NCBI GenBank assembly: GCA_963745975.1
Contig: CAVUZJ010000009.1
Location: 434,001-498,000 of the forward strand
Origin: JAKAWQ01 sp963745975
GTDB taxonomy: Bacteria; Pseudomonadota; Alphaproteobacteria; Acetobacterales; Acetobacteraceae
DNA length: 64,000 bases
Reading direction: 5' to 3'
Below the pieces are notes generated by a model. The model made no database searches. It had not been told where the DNA came from and saw only the letters and a program-made list of their open reading frames with translations. How positions within the stretch are numbered: the stretch's first letter is position 1; each line of letters opens with the position of its first letter. The position numbers and the translations under genes were made by a program. Positions 43,920 to 52,344 of the stretch are shown piece by piece.

Positions 43920-44849
43920 TCATGATGCGACCGGCAGGCGCTCGATGGCGCGGAGCCGCGCCGAGGCAGCGCGGGCATTGGCGGCGATCTCGGCGGCACT
44001 CGGGCGGAGCGGGCGCGGCGTCAGCAGGCGAAAGCGCGGGGCGGCCTCCTCGAGCGCGGCGGGGGCGTGGCGCGAGGGCCGCGCGGCGCGGCCGGCGGCC
44101 TCGGCCATGAAGCGCTTGACGAGGCGGTCCTCGAGCGAATGGAAGGCGATCGCGACGAGCCGCCCGCCCGGTGCGAGGAGGGAGGCGGCCTCGGCGAGGC
44201 CGCGCGCGATCTCGCCCAGTTCGTCGTTCACGCGGATGCGGAGCGCCTGGAAGCTCCGCGTCGCCGGATCGATGCGTTCCTTGGAGGGCGGAAGCGCGGC
44301 CCGGATGATCTGGGCGAGCTCGGTGGTTGTCGCGATCGGGGCTTTTGCGCGCGCCGCGACGATGCGCGCGGCGATGCGGCGGGCATGGCGCTCTTCGCCG
44401 TACTCGGCGAGCAGGGCGGCGAGCCTGCCTGCGGGAAGGCGGTTGACGAGCTGGGCGGCGGTCGGGCCGTCCGTGCCCATGCGCATATCGAGCGGGCCGG
44501 CCAAGCGGAAGCTGAAGCCGCGCGCGGCCTCCTCGAGCTGGAAGGAGGAGACGCCGAGATCCATCAGCACGCCGTCGAGGCGCGTCACGCCGGCGCGCGC
44601 GAGGAGGGCGAGCATCTCGCCGAAGCGGCCCTCGATCAGCGTGAGGCGGCCGGGGAAGCGGGCGGCGAGCGCCGCACCCCGGGCGATCGCCGCGGGATCG
44701 CGATCGATCGCGAAGAGCGTGCAGCGCGCCGCAGCGAGGATCGCCTCGGCGTGGCCTCCGCCGCCGAAGGTCGCATCGAGATAGGTCGCACCTTCGCGCG
44801 GAGCGAGCAGCGCCAGCACCTCCTCGCGCATCACCGGAACGTGGATCAT
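43920..44849 (-). CDS. rsmH: 16S rRNA (cytosine(1402)-N(4))-methyltransferase RsmH
   Basis: 309-residue SAM-dependent methyltransferase of 16S rRNA C1402 (MraW). HVPVMREEVLALLAPREG at the N-terminus, the SAM loop YLDATFGGGGHAEAIL, DGVLMDLGVSSFQLEEAARG, RMGTDGPTAAQLVN, and FHSLEDRLVKRFM near the C-terminus. The ATG overlaps the mraZ stop by 4 bp. Confidence 0.97.
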   Translation of the reverse strand: MIHVPVMREEVLALLAPREGATYLDATFGGGGHAEAILAAARCTLFAIDRDPAAIARGAALAARFPGRLTLIEGRFGEMLALLARAGVTRLDGVLMDLGVSSFQLEEAARGFSFRLAGPLDMRMGTDGPTAAQLVNRLPAGRLAALLAEYGEERHARRIAARIVAARAKAPIATTTELAQIIRAALPPSKERIDPATRSFQALRIRVNDELGEIARGLAEAASLLAPGGRLVAIAFHSLEDRLVKRFMAEAAGRAARPSRHAPAALEEAAPRFRLLTPRPLRPSAAEIAANARAASARLRAIERLPVAS

Positions 44850-45322
44850 TTGCCGCCCCCCGCCGGCCCGGTGCGCAGCGTCAGGTGGCGGACGCGGGCG
44901 CTCTCGCGCGCCGCGGCACGGCGTTCGGCGGCGGCGGCGGGCTCCCAGATCTGAAAGAGCTGGCCGAGCCCGACGAAAGCGACCGCGCCGTCGAGATTGG
45001 CGTGGCGCGCGAGCCAGTCGGGCAGCAGGATGCGACCCTCCTTGTCCAATTCGACGGGGAAGGCATCCGAATAGAGGGTGGTCGCGAGATCCTCCTGGTC
45101 ATCGCTGAAGAGGTCGATGTTCTCAAGGGAATCGGCGAGCCGCTCAAACTTGGAGACCGGCCAGGCCTCGATGCAGGCATAGCGATGGGAGGCGCGCAGC
45201 ACGACCGCAACGACATGCTCAGACTCCTTGCCGTCCCGGAGCGCCGCGCGAAACGGAGCGGGGATGGAGACGCGACCCTTGCCGTCGCGCTTGTTCTCAT
45301 GCGTGCCCCAGAATTGCGTCAT
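44846..45322 (-). CDS. mraZ: Transcriptional regulator MraZ
   Basis: 158-residue protein with two SpoVT/AbrB-type DNA-binding modules: residues 5-50 (GTHENKRDGKGRVSIPAPFR) and 80-125 (AFPVELDKEGRILLPDWLA). It binds TGGG repeats and controls the dcw cluster. The ATG at 45322 begins MTQFWGTHENKRD as in alphaproteobacterial MraZ. First gene of the cluster; TGGG boxes lie 75-108 bp upstream. Confidence 0.95.
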   Translation of the reverse strand: MTQFWGTHENKRDGKGRVSIPAPFRAALRDGKESEHVVAVVLRASHRYACIEAWPVSKFERLADSLENIDLFSDDQEDLATTLYSDAFPVELDKEGRILLPDWLARHANLDGAVAFVGLGQLFQIWEPAAAAERRAAARESARVRHLTLRTGPAGGGK

Positions 45323-45396
45323 CCGGCAGGGCCCGTTCGCTCCTAGGAATTGGCCGTGTCTAAAGGCCGGCTTTTCCCGCGCGCGGTGCCGCGTTA

Positions 45397-45430
45397 TGGG
45401 AAGACATGGGATAACATGTCCCAACATGGG
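45397..45430 (-). promoter_or_regulatory. Candidate MraZ-binding TGGG boxes
   Basis: On the plus strand TGGG occurs at 45397, 45407 and 45427, with TGTC at the intermediate 45417 position, giving a strict 10-bp period. MraZ is known to bind such TGGGN repeats with 5-bp spacers in the mra promoter. Here the motif reads on the strand opposite to transcription of mraZ. Confidence 0.6.
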
Positions 45431-45598
45431 CCAGCAAGGAGATTTCGGTCGGCGGAGCGCCGCGGGGCGCAATTTTGATTCGATCTCTCAATATCTTGTT
45501 CGTGATTGCGTGCAATTCGGGCAAATCTTAATCGCAGCGCGGGCACGGTTTCGCGTTTTGTTCCGATGAGGGCGCGAACATTTCCCGCGAAACGAAGC

Positions 45599-46006
45599 GC
45601 CAGACGGCCTGTAAGCCGGGTTCTGTCCGCCCGTCTCGAATTGCTTCGAAGCGCGCGGGACGACCATTCCTCTAGGGCGCGTCTTGCGGCGCGCCTCGTG
45701 CGACCAACCCGGGCGGCGGGTCGAGAACGCCCCTGGCGGCTTGCGCCGCCGGCCGCCCCTATTCGGTCTTGCTCCCGGTGGGGTTTACCCTGCCACGCCC
45801 GTTGCCGGGCGCGCGGTGCGCTCTTGCCGCACCATTTCACCCTTGCCGACAGCGCCCGAGGGCGGTGCCGGCGGTTTGTTTTCTGTGGCACTTTCCCTGG
45901 GGTCGCCCCCGCCGGCCGTTGACCGGCACCGTGTTCCCGTGGAGCCCGGACTTTCCTCCGGCGGCGGGGCTTGCGCTCCGCGCCGGCGGCCGTCCGGCCG
46001 TCTGGC
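45599..46006 (-). ncRNA. rnpB: RNase P RNA (bacterial type A)
   Basis: About 408 nt on the minus strand. The P1 stem pairs GCCAGACGGCC at the 5' end with GGCCGTCTGGC at the 3' end. The core signature GGAAAGTCCGGGCTCCACG is present shortly after the 5' end, with GGGAAAGTGCCACAGAAA, GGTAAACCCCACC and the 3' conserved AGAACCCGGCTTACAG. It catalyses 5' maturation of tRNAs with RnpA. Location beside mraZ is common in Alphaproteobacteria. Confidence 0.95.
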
Positions 46007-46038
46007 GGAGGCAGAGATGCGGCCGCGCCGGTGCGGCG

Positions 46039-46248
46039 TCAATCGGGCGCGTGGTGCGGGGTGGGGAAGGCCGGGTTCGCGCCGATCGCGCCGGCGTCGG
46101 CGACGGCGTCCGGCGCGCCGCTGCCGAGCATGAGGGCATGCACCCCCTGCTTCCACCGGCCCGGATGCCCCAGCATGGAGACCGCAACGACGAGAGAGGC
46201 CAGCACGAGGAAGACGGGAATGCTCCAGAAGCCCGATTTCTCCGACAT
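46039..46248 (-). CDS. Small single-pass membrane protein, unknown
   Basis: 69 residues from the ATG at 46248, preceded by GGGAAGAG as a possible ribosome-binding site. Residues 6-28 form one hydrophobic segment (GFWSIPVFLVLASLVVAVSM), followed by a polar Ala/Pro-rich C-terminus. No family recognised. It starts upstream of rnpB on the same strand and ends 33 bp from it. Confidence 0.5.
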   Translation of the reverse strand: MSEKSGFWSIPVFLVLASLVVAVSMLGHPGRWKQGVHALMLGSGAPDAVADAGAIGANPAFPTPHHAPD

Positions 46249-46384
46249 CACACTCTTCCCTTTCGAGGTGGGCCCGCTTCGATGCAGAAGCGAACCGTAG
46301 CCGCGGGCGGCGCGCGGACGTGTGAGCGGGGCCACAGAGGAAGCGGCCAGGGAAAGCGACGCCTAGAGCGTGATGACCGAAGGC

Positions 46385-46428
46385 GGAATCGGGGCACCCC
46401 GCGAACTCGTTCGCGGGGACCCCGGCGC
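46385..46428. repeat. 44-bp palindromic repeat, copy 1
   Basis: Identical to 56476-56519. The core is the inverted repeat CCCCGCGAACTCGTTCGCGGGG, flanked by GGAATCGGGGCA and ACCCCGGCGC. In this copy it lies between GAGCGTGAT (about 46368) and AATCACGC (about 46440), which form an outer pair of arms, so the whole reads as nested palindromes just upstream of the PaaK-like gene. Confidence 0.85.
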
Positions 46429-46455
46429 CGTAGGTCTGAATCACGCGATAAAACA

Positions 46456-47820
46456 ATGACCGAGAGCGGGATGGGTGAGCGCGAGCGATCCCATCCCGCT
46501 CTATGGTCGGCGGGGATCGAGGAGGGGACGGTGGGTTGCAGCGGGGACGAGGCGAGCGCGGAGGCGCTCCGCGCGCTCCGCGCGCTCCAGCGCGAACGGC
46601 TGAGGGCGGTCCTGGCGCGCGCCTATGACCGCGTGCCGCACTATCGGGAGAAGTTCGCAGAGGCCGGCCTCCATCCCGACGATCTGAAGGGGCTGGGCGA
46701 TCTCGAGAAATTCCCTTTCACGACCAAGGAGGATCTCCGCGCCACCTATCCCTTCGGCATGTTCGCCGTGCCGATGGACGAGATCGTGCGCATCCACGCC
46801 TCGAGCGGGACGACCGGCAAGCCCACCGTCGTCGGCTACACGAAGGCCGACATCGCGACCTGGTCGGCGCTCATGGCGCGCTCGATCCGCGCCGCCGGCG
46901 GGCGGCCGAGCGACAAGGTCCACAACGCGTACGGCTACGGGCTCTTCACCGGCGGGCTCGGCTTTCATTACGGGGCCGAGCATCTGGGTGCCGCGGTGAT
47001 CCCCGCGGGCGGCGGCTTCACCGCGCGGCAGGTGCAGCTCATCGCCGACTTCAAGCCCGACATCATCCTCGCCACGCCCTCGTACATGCTGACGATCGCC
47101 GACGAGTTCGAGCGCCAGGGGCTCGATCCGCGCCGTTCCGGCCTCCGCATCGGCATGTTCGGCGCCGAGCCCTGGAGCGAAGGGATGCGCGAGGAGATCG
47201 AGCGGCGGGTGGGACTCGCCGCGCTCAACCATTACGGGCTCTCGGAGGTGATGGGGCCGGGCGTGGCGCAGGAGCCGATCGCGGCGCGCGAGGGGATGAC
47301 GATCTGGGAGGATCATTTCTTTCCCGAGATCATCGACCCCGAGAGCGGGCGCGTGCTGCCGGACGGCGAGCGGGGCGAGCTGGTGCTCACCACGCTCACC
47401 AAGGAAGGGATGCCGGTGATCCGCTACCGCACCCGCGACCTCACGCGGCTGCTGCCGCCGGCGAACGGTGCGATGCGGCGGATCGACCGCGTGACGGGCC
47501 GGACCGACGACATGCTGATCGTCCGCGGCGTCAACGTCTTTCCCTCACAGATCGAGGCGGTGCTGGCGAAGGAGGCACGGGTCGCGCCGCACTATTTGCT
47601 GGAGCTTCGCCGGCCCGGGCGGCTGGACGAGCTCGACGTGGTGGTGGAGGCGCGCGCCGCGGCCGCGGAGGGCGAACGCGCCGGCATCGCCGAGAGCGTC
47701 GAGCACCTGATCAAGATGTATGTCGGCGTGAGCACGCGCGTGCGCGTTGTCCTGCCCGGGACGATCGAGCGCTCCGAGGGCAAGGCCAGGCGCGTGGTCG
47801 ATCTCCGGACGAAGGGATGA
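46456..47820 (+). CDS. Phenylacetate-CoA ligase-family protein
   Basis: 454-residue AMP-forming ligase of the PaaK type. Motifs: HYREKFAEAGLHPDDLKGLG, FPFTTKEDLRATYPFGMFAV, the nucleotide-binding IHASSGTTGKPTVVGYT, GLSEVMGPGVAQEP, VIRYRTRDLTRLLP and TGRTDDMLIVRGVNVFPSQI, all as in PaaK. It would convert an arylacetic or similar acid to its CoA thioester. The N-terminus is uncertain; GTG codons further in would give about 430 residues, nearer the usual length. It overlaps the dioxygenase gene by 4 bp, so the two act in sequence on the same substrate (inferred). The downstream partner suggests a hydroxylated phenylacetate. Confidence 0.9.
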   Translation: MTESGMGERERSHPALWSAGIEEGTVGCSGDEASAEALRALRALQRERLRAVLARAYDRVPHYREKFAEAGLHPDDLKGLGDLEKFPFTTKEDLRATYPFGMFAVPMDEIVRIHASSGTTGKPTVVGYTKADIATWSALMARSIRAAGGRPSDKVHNAYGYGLFTGGLGFHYGAEHLGAAVIPAGGGFTARQVQLIADFKPDIILATPSYMLTIADEFERQGLDPRRSGLRIGMFGAEPWSEGMREEIERRVGLAALNHYGLSEVMGPGVAQEPIAAREGMTIWEDHFFPEIIDPESGRVLPDGERGELVLTTLTKEGMPVIRYRTRDLTRLLPPANGAMRRIDRVTGRTDDMLIVRGVNVFPSQIEAVLAKEARVAPHYLLELRRPGRLDELDVVVEARAAAAEGERAGIAESVEHLIKMYVGVSTRVRVVLPGTIERSEGKARRVVDLRTKG

Positions 47821-49172
47821 GCGCCCCGGACACCACCGTCTGGCTTGCCGGCGAGCCGCGCGGGACGGGCTCGTTCGCCGGCGACTGCCGGGCCTATTCG
47901 GAATTCTGGCTTGCCTCCGATGGGCTGATCGCGCGCCTTCCGGACAAGCGAGCGCGCAACGAGGCTGAGGCGCGCGCCGCGGAGACGATCCACGACGCGG
48001 CGCGCCGGGCGCGCGAGCGCTTCCTCGCGGCGCATGCCGAGGCGGTGTACGCGGCGCTCACGGGAGGGTTCTCCCGGTTCGTGCGAGTCGAGGCGCTTTT
48101 GCTCGACGCGGCGGAGCAATTCCGCGGCCTGGTGCCGACACGCGGGCAGCTCGAAGCGGAGGCCGGGACGCTCCAGCGCGACAAGGAGGGGCGCGAGATC
48201 GACCAGGGCCTCCTCCTCTCCGCGATCTTCGCCCACGAGCGCGCGGGGCTTCATCTCTGCCATGCGATGCTGCTGCCGCGGCCCGAGAGCCTCGCGCGGT
48301 TGGAAGAGTTCTCCGCGCGCGGGGCGCTCGATCTCGGCCCCGTGACACTCGAGCGGCGCGGCAATGAAGTGCTGCTGCTCGCCGGCAATCCGCGCTTCCT
48401 CAATGCGGAGGACGCAACAACGCTCGATGCGATGGAGATCGCGGTCGATCTTGCGATCCTCGATCCGGCGAGCGAGATCGCCGTGCTGCGCGGGGCGAAG
48501 GTCGTGCACGCGAAATATCGAGGCCGGCACGTCTTCGGCGCCGGGATCAATCTCACGCATCTCTATCGGGGGAAAATTCCCTTCGTCTGGTTCCTGCAGC
48601 GCGATCTCGGCTTCGTTCACAAGCTGCTGCGCGGGCTCGCGCGGCCGGACGCGCTTCCCGACGACGTGCATGGGCGGGGGATCGAGAAGATGTGGATCGC
48701 CGCGGTGGACGGATTCGCGATCGGCGGGCATTGCCAGATACTCCTCGCCGTCGATTACGTGCTCGCGGCGGACGATGCCTATCTCACCTTGCCCGCGCGC
48801 AAGGAGGGCATCATTCCGGGCCTCGCCAATCTGCGCCTGCCGCGCTTCACGGGCGAGCGGCTCGCCCGCCAGCTCATCCAGTACGAGCGGCGTATCGAGT
48901 GCGACAGCGCGGAGGGGCGACTGCTCTGCGACGAGATCGTGCCGGCCGCGGAGATGGACGCCGCGATCGAGCGGGCGGTCGCGGGGCTTACCAGCTCCGG
49001 GGCGGTGAGCGCGGTGGGGAACCGGCGCGCGTTTCGCGTCGGCGCCGAACCGCTCGATCTCTTCCGCCGCTATTGCGCTTCCTACGCGCGCGAGCAGGCC
49101 GAGGCGCATTTCAGCCCCGCCCTGATCGCCAACCTCGAGCGTTATTGGGACGCGCGCAACCGGAGGGAATAA
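47817..49172 (+). CDS. DpgC-like (3,5-dihydroxyphenylacetyl-CoA dioxygenase family) crotonase-fold protein
   Basis: 451 residues: an N-terminal helical region of about 180 residues followed by a crotonase domain, the layout of DpgC, the cofactor-free dioxygenase that cleaves 3,5-dihydroxyphenylacetyl-CoA in vancomycin-type antibiotic producers. Seen here: LVPTRGQLEAEAGTLQRDKE, LHLCHAMLLPRPESL, NPRFLNAEDATTLDAMEIAV, VFGAGINLTHLYRGKIPF, AVDGFAIGGHCQILLAVDYV, ARKEGIIPGLANLRLPRF. The oxyanion-hole glycines are present. The ATG overlaps the CoA-ligase stop. Assignment to the family is strong, substrate is inferred. Confidence 0.85.
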   Translation: MSAPDTTVWLAGEPRGTGSFAGDCRAYSEFWLASDGLIARLPDKRARNEAEARAAETIHDAARRARERFLAAHAEAVYAALTGGFSRFVRVEALLLDAAEQFRGLVPTRGQLEAEAGTLQRDKEGREIDQGLLLSAIFAHERAGLHLCHAMLLPRPESLARLEEFSARGALDLGPVTLERRGNEVLLLAGNPRFLNAEDATTLDAMEIAVDLAILDPASEIAVLRGAKVVHAKYRGRHVFGAGINLTHLYRGKIPFVWFLQRDLGFVHKLLRGLARPDALPDDVHGRGIEKMWIAAVDGFAIGGHCQILLAVDYVLAADDAYLTLPARKEGIIPGLANLRLPRFTGERLARQLIQYERRIECDSAEGRLLCDEIVPAAEMDAAIERAVAGLTSSGAVSAVGNRRAFRVGAEPLDLFRRYCASYAREQAEAHFSPALIANLERYWDARNRRE

Positions 49173-49241
49173 GAGTGGGCCGGCCTCGCCCCGCTCATCT
49201 CCTCCGCGCAACATGCCGACGCGGGCCGCCCGCCGCTCCGC

Positions 49242-49748
49242 TCAGGGTTGCAACTGGACGAACCCCTCCTGCACGAGCTGGACGATACGGAAATTGGCGC
49301 CGCTGTTCACCTTGACCCCGGGCAACAGCTCGGCGTTGTACCAATGATTGTCCGCCATCGTCTGCCCGCATACCTCGATGTCCACGCCCTCGCGCTGCAG
49401 CGCGGCGATCTGATCCTTGTAGGGATTTCCCTGCTGCCAGTCCCGCACCCCGTCATAGGCACGGTCGTCGAGCACCATATAGCCTGCGGCGCCGTGGAAG
49501 ATCGCGACGATCCGGGCCTTGGTGTGGTCGGCGTGAAACCGCGCGACCATGAAGCGCATGAATAGAAGGCCGGTCGGCTCATCGCCCTGGAAGGCCAGGT
49601 GGTCCAGATTGAAGACGACCTTGGCCTCCTTCAGCACCACCGGGACATCGATGGTGAGCGCATGGCTGCTCGATGGGGCGGCGGCCAGCGCGGGCACCGC
49701 GACGAGAACGAAAGAGAGCAACGCCATCAGCCTGGCGGGGAAGCGCAT
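49242..49748 (-). CDS. Exported DsrE-family protein
   Basis: 168 residues from the ATG at 49748 (an upstream start at 49814 is possible). A Sec signal peptide is visible (RLMALLSFVLVAVPALAAAP). The mature part has the DsrE-like pattern KVVFNLDHLAFQ, FHADHTKARIVAIFHGAAGY, and a single cysteine in VDIEVCGQTMADNHW. Periplasmic DsrE-like proteins are found with sulfur or metal oxidation functions, but none is indicated here. It lies about 58 bp downstream of the Cys-rich exported protein and is probably co-transcribed. Confidence 0.75.
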   Translation of the reverse strand: MRFPARLMALLSFVLVAVPALAAAPSSSHALTIDVPVVLKEAKVVFNLDHLAFQGDEPTGLLFMRFMVARFHADHTKARIVAIFHGAAGYMVLDDRAYDGVRDWQQGNPYKDQIAALQREGVDIEVCGQTMADNHWYNAELLPGVKVNSGANFRIVQLVQEGFVQLQP

Positions 49749-49806
49749 GATGACGTCTCCGTGACCGATCGGCGGCGGCGTGCGAGCGAGAGCGCCTTCG
49801 CGCGGC

Positions 49807-50364
49807 TCAGCCATGCTGCGGGGAAGTCAGGACCTGAATCGGGAAGGGAGCCAGCAGCGCTCGGCTCTTATTCAGGAAATCCGTGATCTGGGTGATCTCC
49901 GTGACGGTGGCCGAGGAGATGATGCCCTTCGTGCAGGCGGCCGGGCTGTACTGGCTCGTCACGATGACGTAGCTGCCGAGATTTTTCACCGCGTCGCAGG
50001 TGCAGGAGGCGGCGCCCGGATTGTTCTTGCTGATGATACAGGGCTTGTCCAGGCACCACGCCCAGGGACGATCGTTATCGCAGATCACATAGCTCTTGAC
50101 GGGGTAATAGCGCGAGCGGATCTGCTGACCTTCGGCCGTCGTCTTGATGGGCTGGCACGGCTTCTGGCTGGCGGAATAGCCGGTGCTGACGGTGCAGCGA
50201 CAGGCGACCTCCTTGGCGGTGATCGGGGTGCATGGCGCTATCGTGCAGAGCGCGAATGTGCTCTTGCAAAGCGTGAATGCCTGGGCGTGCCCCGTCACGG
50301 CGAAGCCTACGGTCAGGCCGAGCGCAATCGTGAAGAGCAGAGCAATTCCAAGATATTTTGTCAT
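49807..50364 (-). CDS. Exported cysteine-rich protein of unknown function
   Basis: 185 residues starting MTKYLGIALLFTIALGLTV, a clear signal peptide with probable cleavage after GHAQA. The mature chain has about a dozen cysteines, mostly in pairs (LCKSTFALC, CRC, CTC), suggesting multiple disulfides or metal binding in the periplasm. No family recognised. Codon use looks less GC-rich than that of the flanking genes. It ends in TSPQHG and is followed by the DsrE-like gene. Confidence 0.72.
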   Translation of the reverse strand: MTKYLGIALLFTIALGLTVGFAVTGHAQAFTLCKSTFALCTIAPCTPITAKEVACRCTVSTGYSASQKPCQPIKTTAEGQQIRSRYYPVKSYVICDNDRPWAWCLDKPCIISKNNPGAASCTCDAVKNLGSYVIVTSQYSPAACTKGIISSATVTEITQITDFLNKSRALLAPFPIQVLTSPQHG

Positions 50365-50946
50365 CACGCCCCCATTGTTCTCCGGCAGATCAAGAGCACC
50401 GGAGGAGGCCCGGAGCCGCGTCACCCGCGGCGTGCGGGCTCGTGGCTCCGTCCCGTGCCATCGCTCCGTTCGCAGTAGAACCGACTCGACGTGGCACGCA
50501 TGCTATCAACCCGGAAGCTATCGTTGCAACGGCGCGCCCGCGGACCGCGCCCGGGATTGGGTTCTGCTTCGCGGATCGCTCGGACGGGGGCCGTTCGTTG
50601 CCGGCGCCGATCCGGTCTCCGCGACCGCCGGCTCCGCGATCCGCGGCGGTCGGGCCCTCGGGAACGGGCGCATGTGTGCGACGCGATCGCGAAAATTCGT
50701 TGTTGATCCAATGGCTGTTCGTACGTATCCTTGGGGGGCCGGTCAGCTTGATTGGTTTCGCTCGCCGGTCGGGCGGGTCGGTCCCGCGGCGGCGCGGACA
50801 CCGAAGCAAGGTATGGGCGGTTCGCGGTCCCGCGCGGAGGATTAGCGCGCGGTGCGGCTGATGTGGGCGCTTGCCCGGACCATTCCGGTGCGCGCGGGGG
50901 ATTAGCGCGCGGCGGATCAGGCAAGGGCCGCCAAAGGGACGGTGAG
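50365..50946. other. Intergenic region with a spaced direct repeat
   Basis: No convincing gene in these 582 bp. It contains a 22-bp direct repeat, CGCGCGGAGGATTAGCGCGCGG at 50831-50852 and again with one change at 50891-50912, exactly 60 bp apart. It leads into the terminase-like remnant, so it may mark the edge of the decayed accessory region. Confidence 0.5.
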
Positions 50947-51539
50947 ATGAGCAGGCATACGACGGGGCGGGAGTTCCGCCGGCCGGCGATGCCGCGAGGT
51001 GACGTGACGCGCAACAAAGAGGGGAAGCTGGTGTCGCGCACGACCGAGGCGGCGAAGAGGATTTTCCTGGAGACGCTCGCCGCCACGGGCAGCGTCGTCG
51101 CCGGCGCGGCGGCGGCGGATCGGTCGAAATGGACAGTCTATCAATGGGCGGAGCGCGACCCGGCCTTTGCGGCGCGCTGGGACAAGGCGCTCACGCGCGG
51201 GCTCGGCGCGATCGAGAAGGAGGCGTTTGGCCGGGCCGTGGAGGGGCGCGACGAGCCGCTGGTGAGGGGCGACAAGGTGGTGGGACGGTGCGCCGCTACA
51301 GCGACCACCTGCTTGGGCTGCTGATGCGGTTGAACGCGAACGTCGCGGTGGGCCCGCGGCCGCCGGAGGAGGATGCGCCGCCGGTGCAATTCACGATCAC
51401 GATCGCGAAGCCGTGGGAGGAGAGGGAAGAGCGCGAGAAGCGGGGGAGACCGGCGACGCGATCGAGGGCGACGCGACCGAAGGCGACGCGACCGAGGGCG
51501 GCGGGGCGCCGGCGGAATGGATTGCCATTCCGGAATTAG
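50947..51539 (+). pseudogene. Frameshifted phage terminase small-subunit-like HTH protein
   Basis: The first frame, from ATG 50947, gives a helix-turn-helix-like protein (VAGAAAADRSKWTVYQWAER, DPAFAARWDKAL, EKEAFGRAVEGRDEPLV). At about 51285-51295 the sense continues in another frame with TVRRYSDHLLGLLMRLN, a pattern typical after GDKVVG in phage small terminase-like proteins. Total length 593 bp is not a multiple of three, in line with one indel. The second frame ends at 51539 after a low-complexity tandem repeat (TRSRATRPKATRPRAA). Function as a packaging protein is inferred. Confidence 0.6.
51455..51503. repeat. 15-bp tandem repeat
   Basis: About three copies of GGCGACGCGACCGAGG with small changes (GATCGAG, GACCGAA, GACCGAG) in the tail of the terminase-like remnant. 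Confidence 0.6.
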
Positions 51540-52333
51540 GGGGACCTGAAGCCGCTCGACCTCCGGAAGGTCGAAGCCGAAATGCTCGACCAGGAACGCA
51601 CGAAGCGCGGCGCGGTGGGCGGGCTGTGCCGAGCCGGGAGACACCGCCCTCGGCGATGGTGACCTCGCGATTGGCGACGGTGACGCGCCCCTCTTTCGTG
51701 AAGATGCCCATCATGATGCGGTTGACAAAGGCGAGCGTGGGTGGGTTGACGTGAAGTGGCTTGCCATTTCGAAATCGATCGGGTTGTCCTCTTCCAGGGT
51801 CGAGGCCCAGGCATCCCGTCCCGTATCGCCCGCCTCGGTGCGCATCACCCAATAGGCGCCATCGCGCGCCATCCAGTGCGTCGCGCCGGGGCGGGCGTTG
51901 CGTCCCCCGCATCGACGAGCGGGAGTCGATGCTGGGCGCCCGGCCCGCCGAAGCCGGGGTCTGCGACGAACCTGCCTTCGGGGAGCTTCACCGTGAGGAA
52001 CATATGCGTGCGGGGCAATTCGGTGCGCGGGAAGAACAGGAGCACGCGCGCCGAGTGACAAATCGGGTGGAACCCGAGTTCCTCGATCGCGGCGGCAAAG
52101 AAGTACGCATCCTCGAAGCAATAGCCGCCGCGGCGCGCACCGACGAGCTTCTCGCGGACGCCATCGAGGTCGAGCCGCACGGGCCGGCCGAGCAGAACGT
52201 CGGCAGTTCTTCGAAGGGAATGGCCGACGTGTGGGCCCGCAGCAGCCCCGCCAGCGTCTCCAGTGTCGGCGACGTGCCGCCGCCCCACGCGATCCGTTCG
52301 AGATATAAGTTCAAGCGCCTGCGATGTCCCCAT
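51515..52333 (-). pseudogene. Arylamine N-acetyltransferase remnant with several frameshifts
   Basis: Pieces of one NAT can be followed across frames on the minus strand. N-terminus: NLYLERIAWGGGTSP and RAHTSAIPFEEL. Then VRLDLDGVREKLVGARRGGY followed by CFEDAYFFAAAIEELGF, containing the catalytic Cys. Then RTHMFLTVKLPEGRFVADPG with the His and Asp of the triad. Later frames give NPIDFEMASHFTSTHPRS, FVNRIMMGIFTKEGRVTV and finally AFLVEHFGFDLPEV. At least three or four frame changes are needed, so the gene is inactive or the sequence contains indel errors here. Confidence 0.7.
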
Positions 52334-52344
52334 GGGGTCTCCAA

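Noticed and set aside
45769..46455. Extended N-terminus of the PaaK-like gene reaching back into rnpB
   Set aside because: The upstream open frame overlaps the RNase P RNA gene on the other strand and has no similarity to PaaK; the ATG at 46456 or a later start is more likely.
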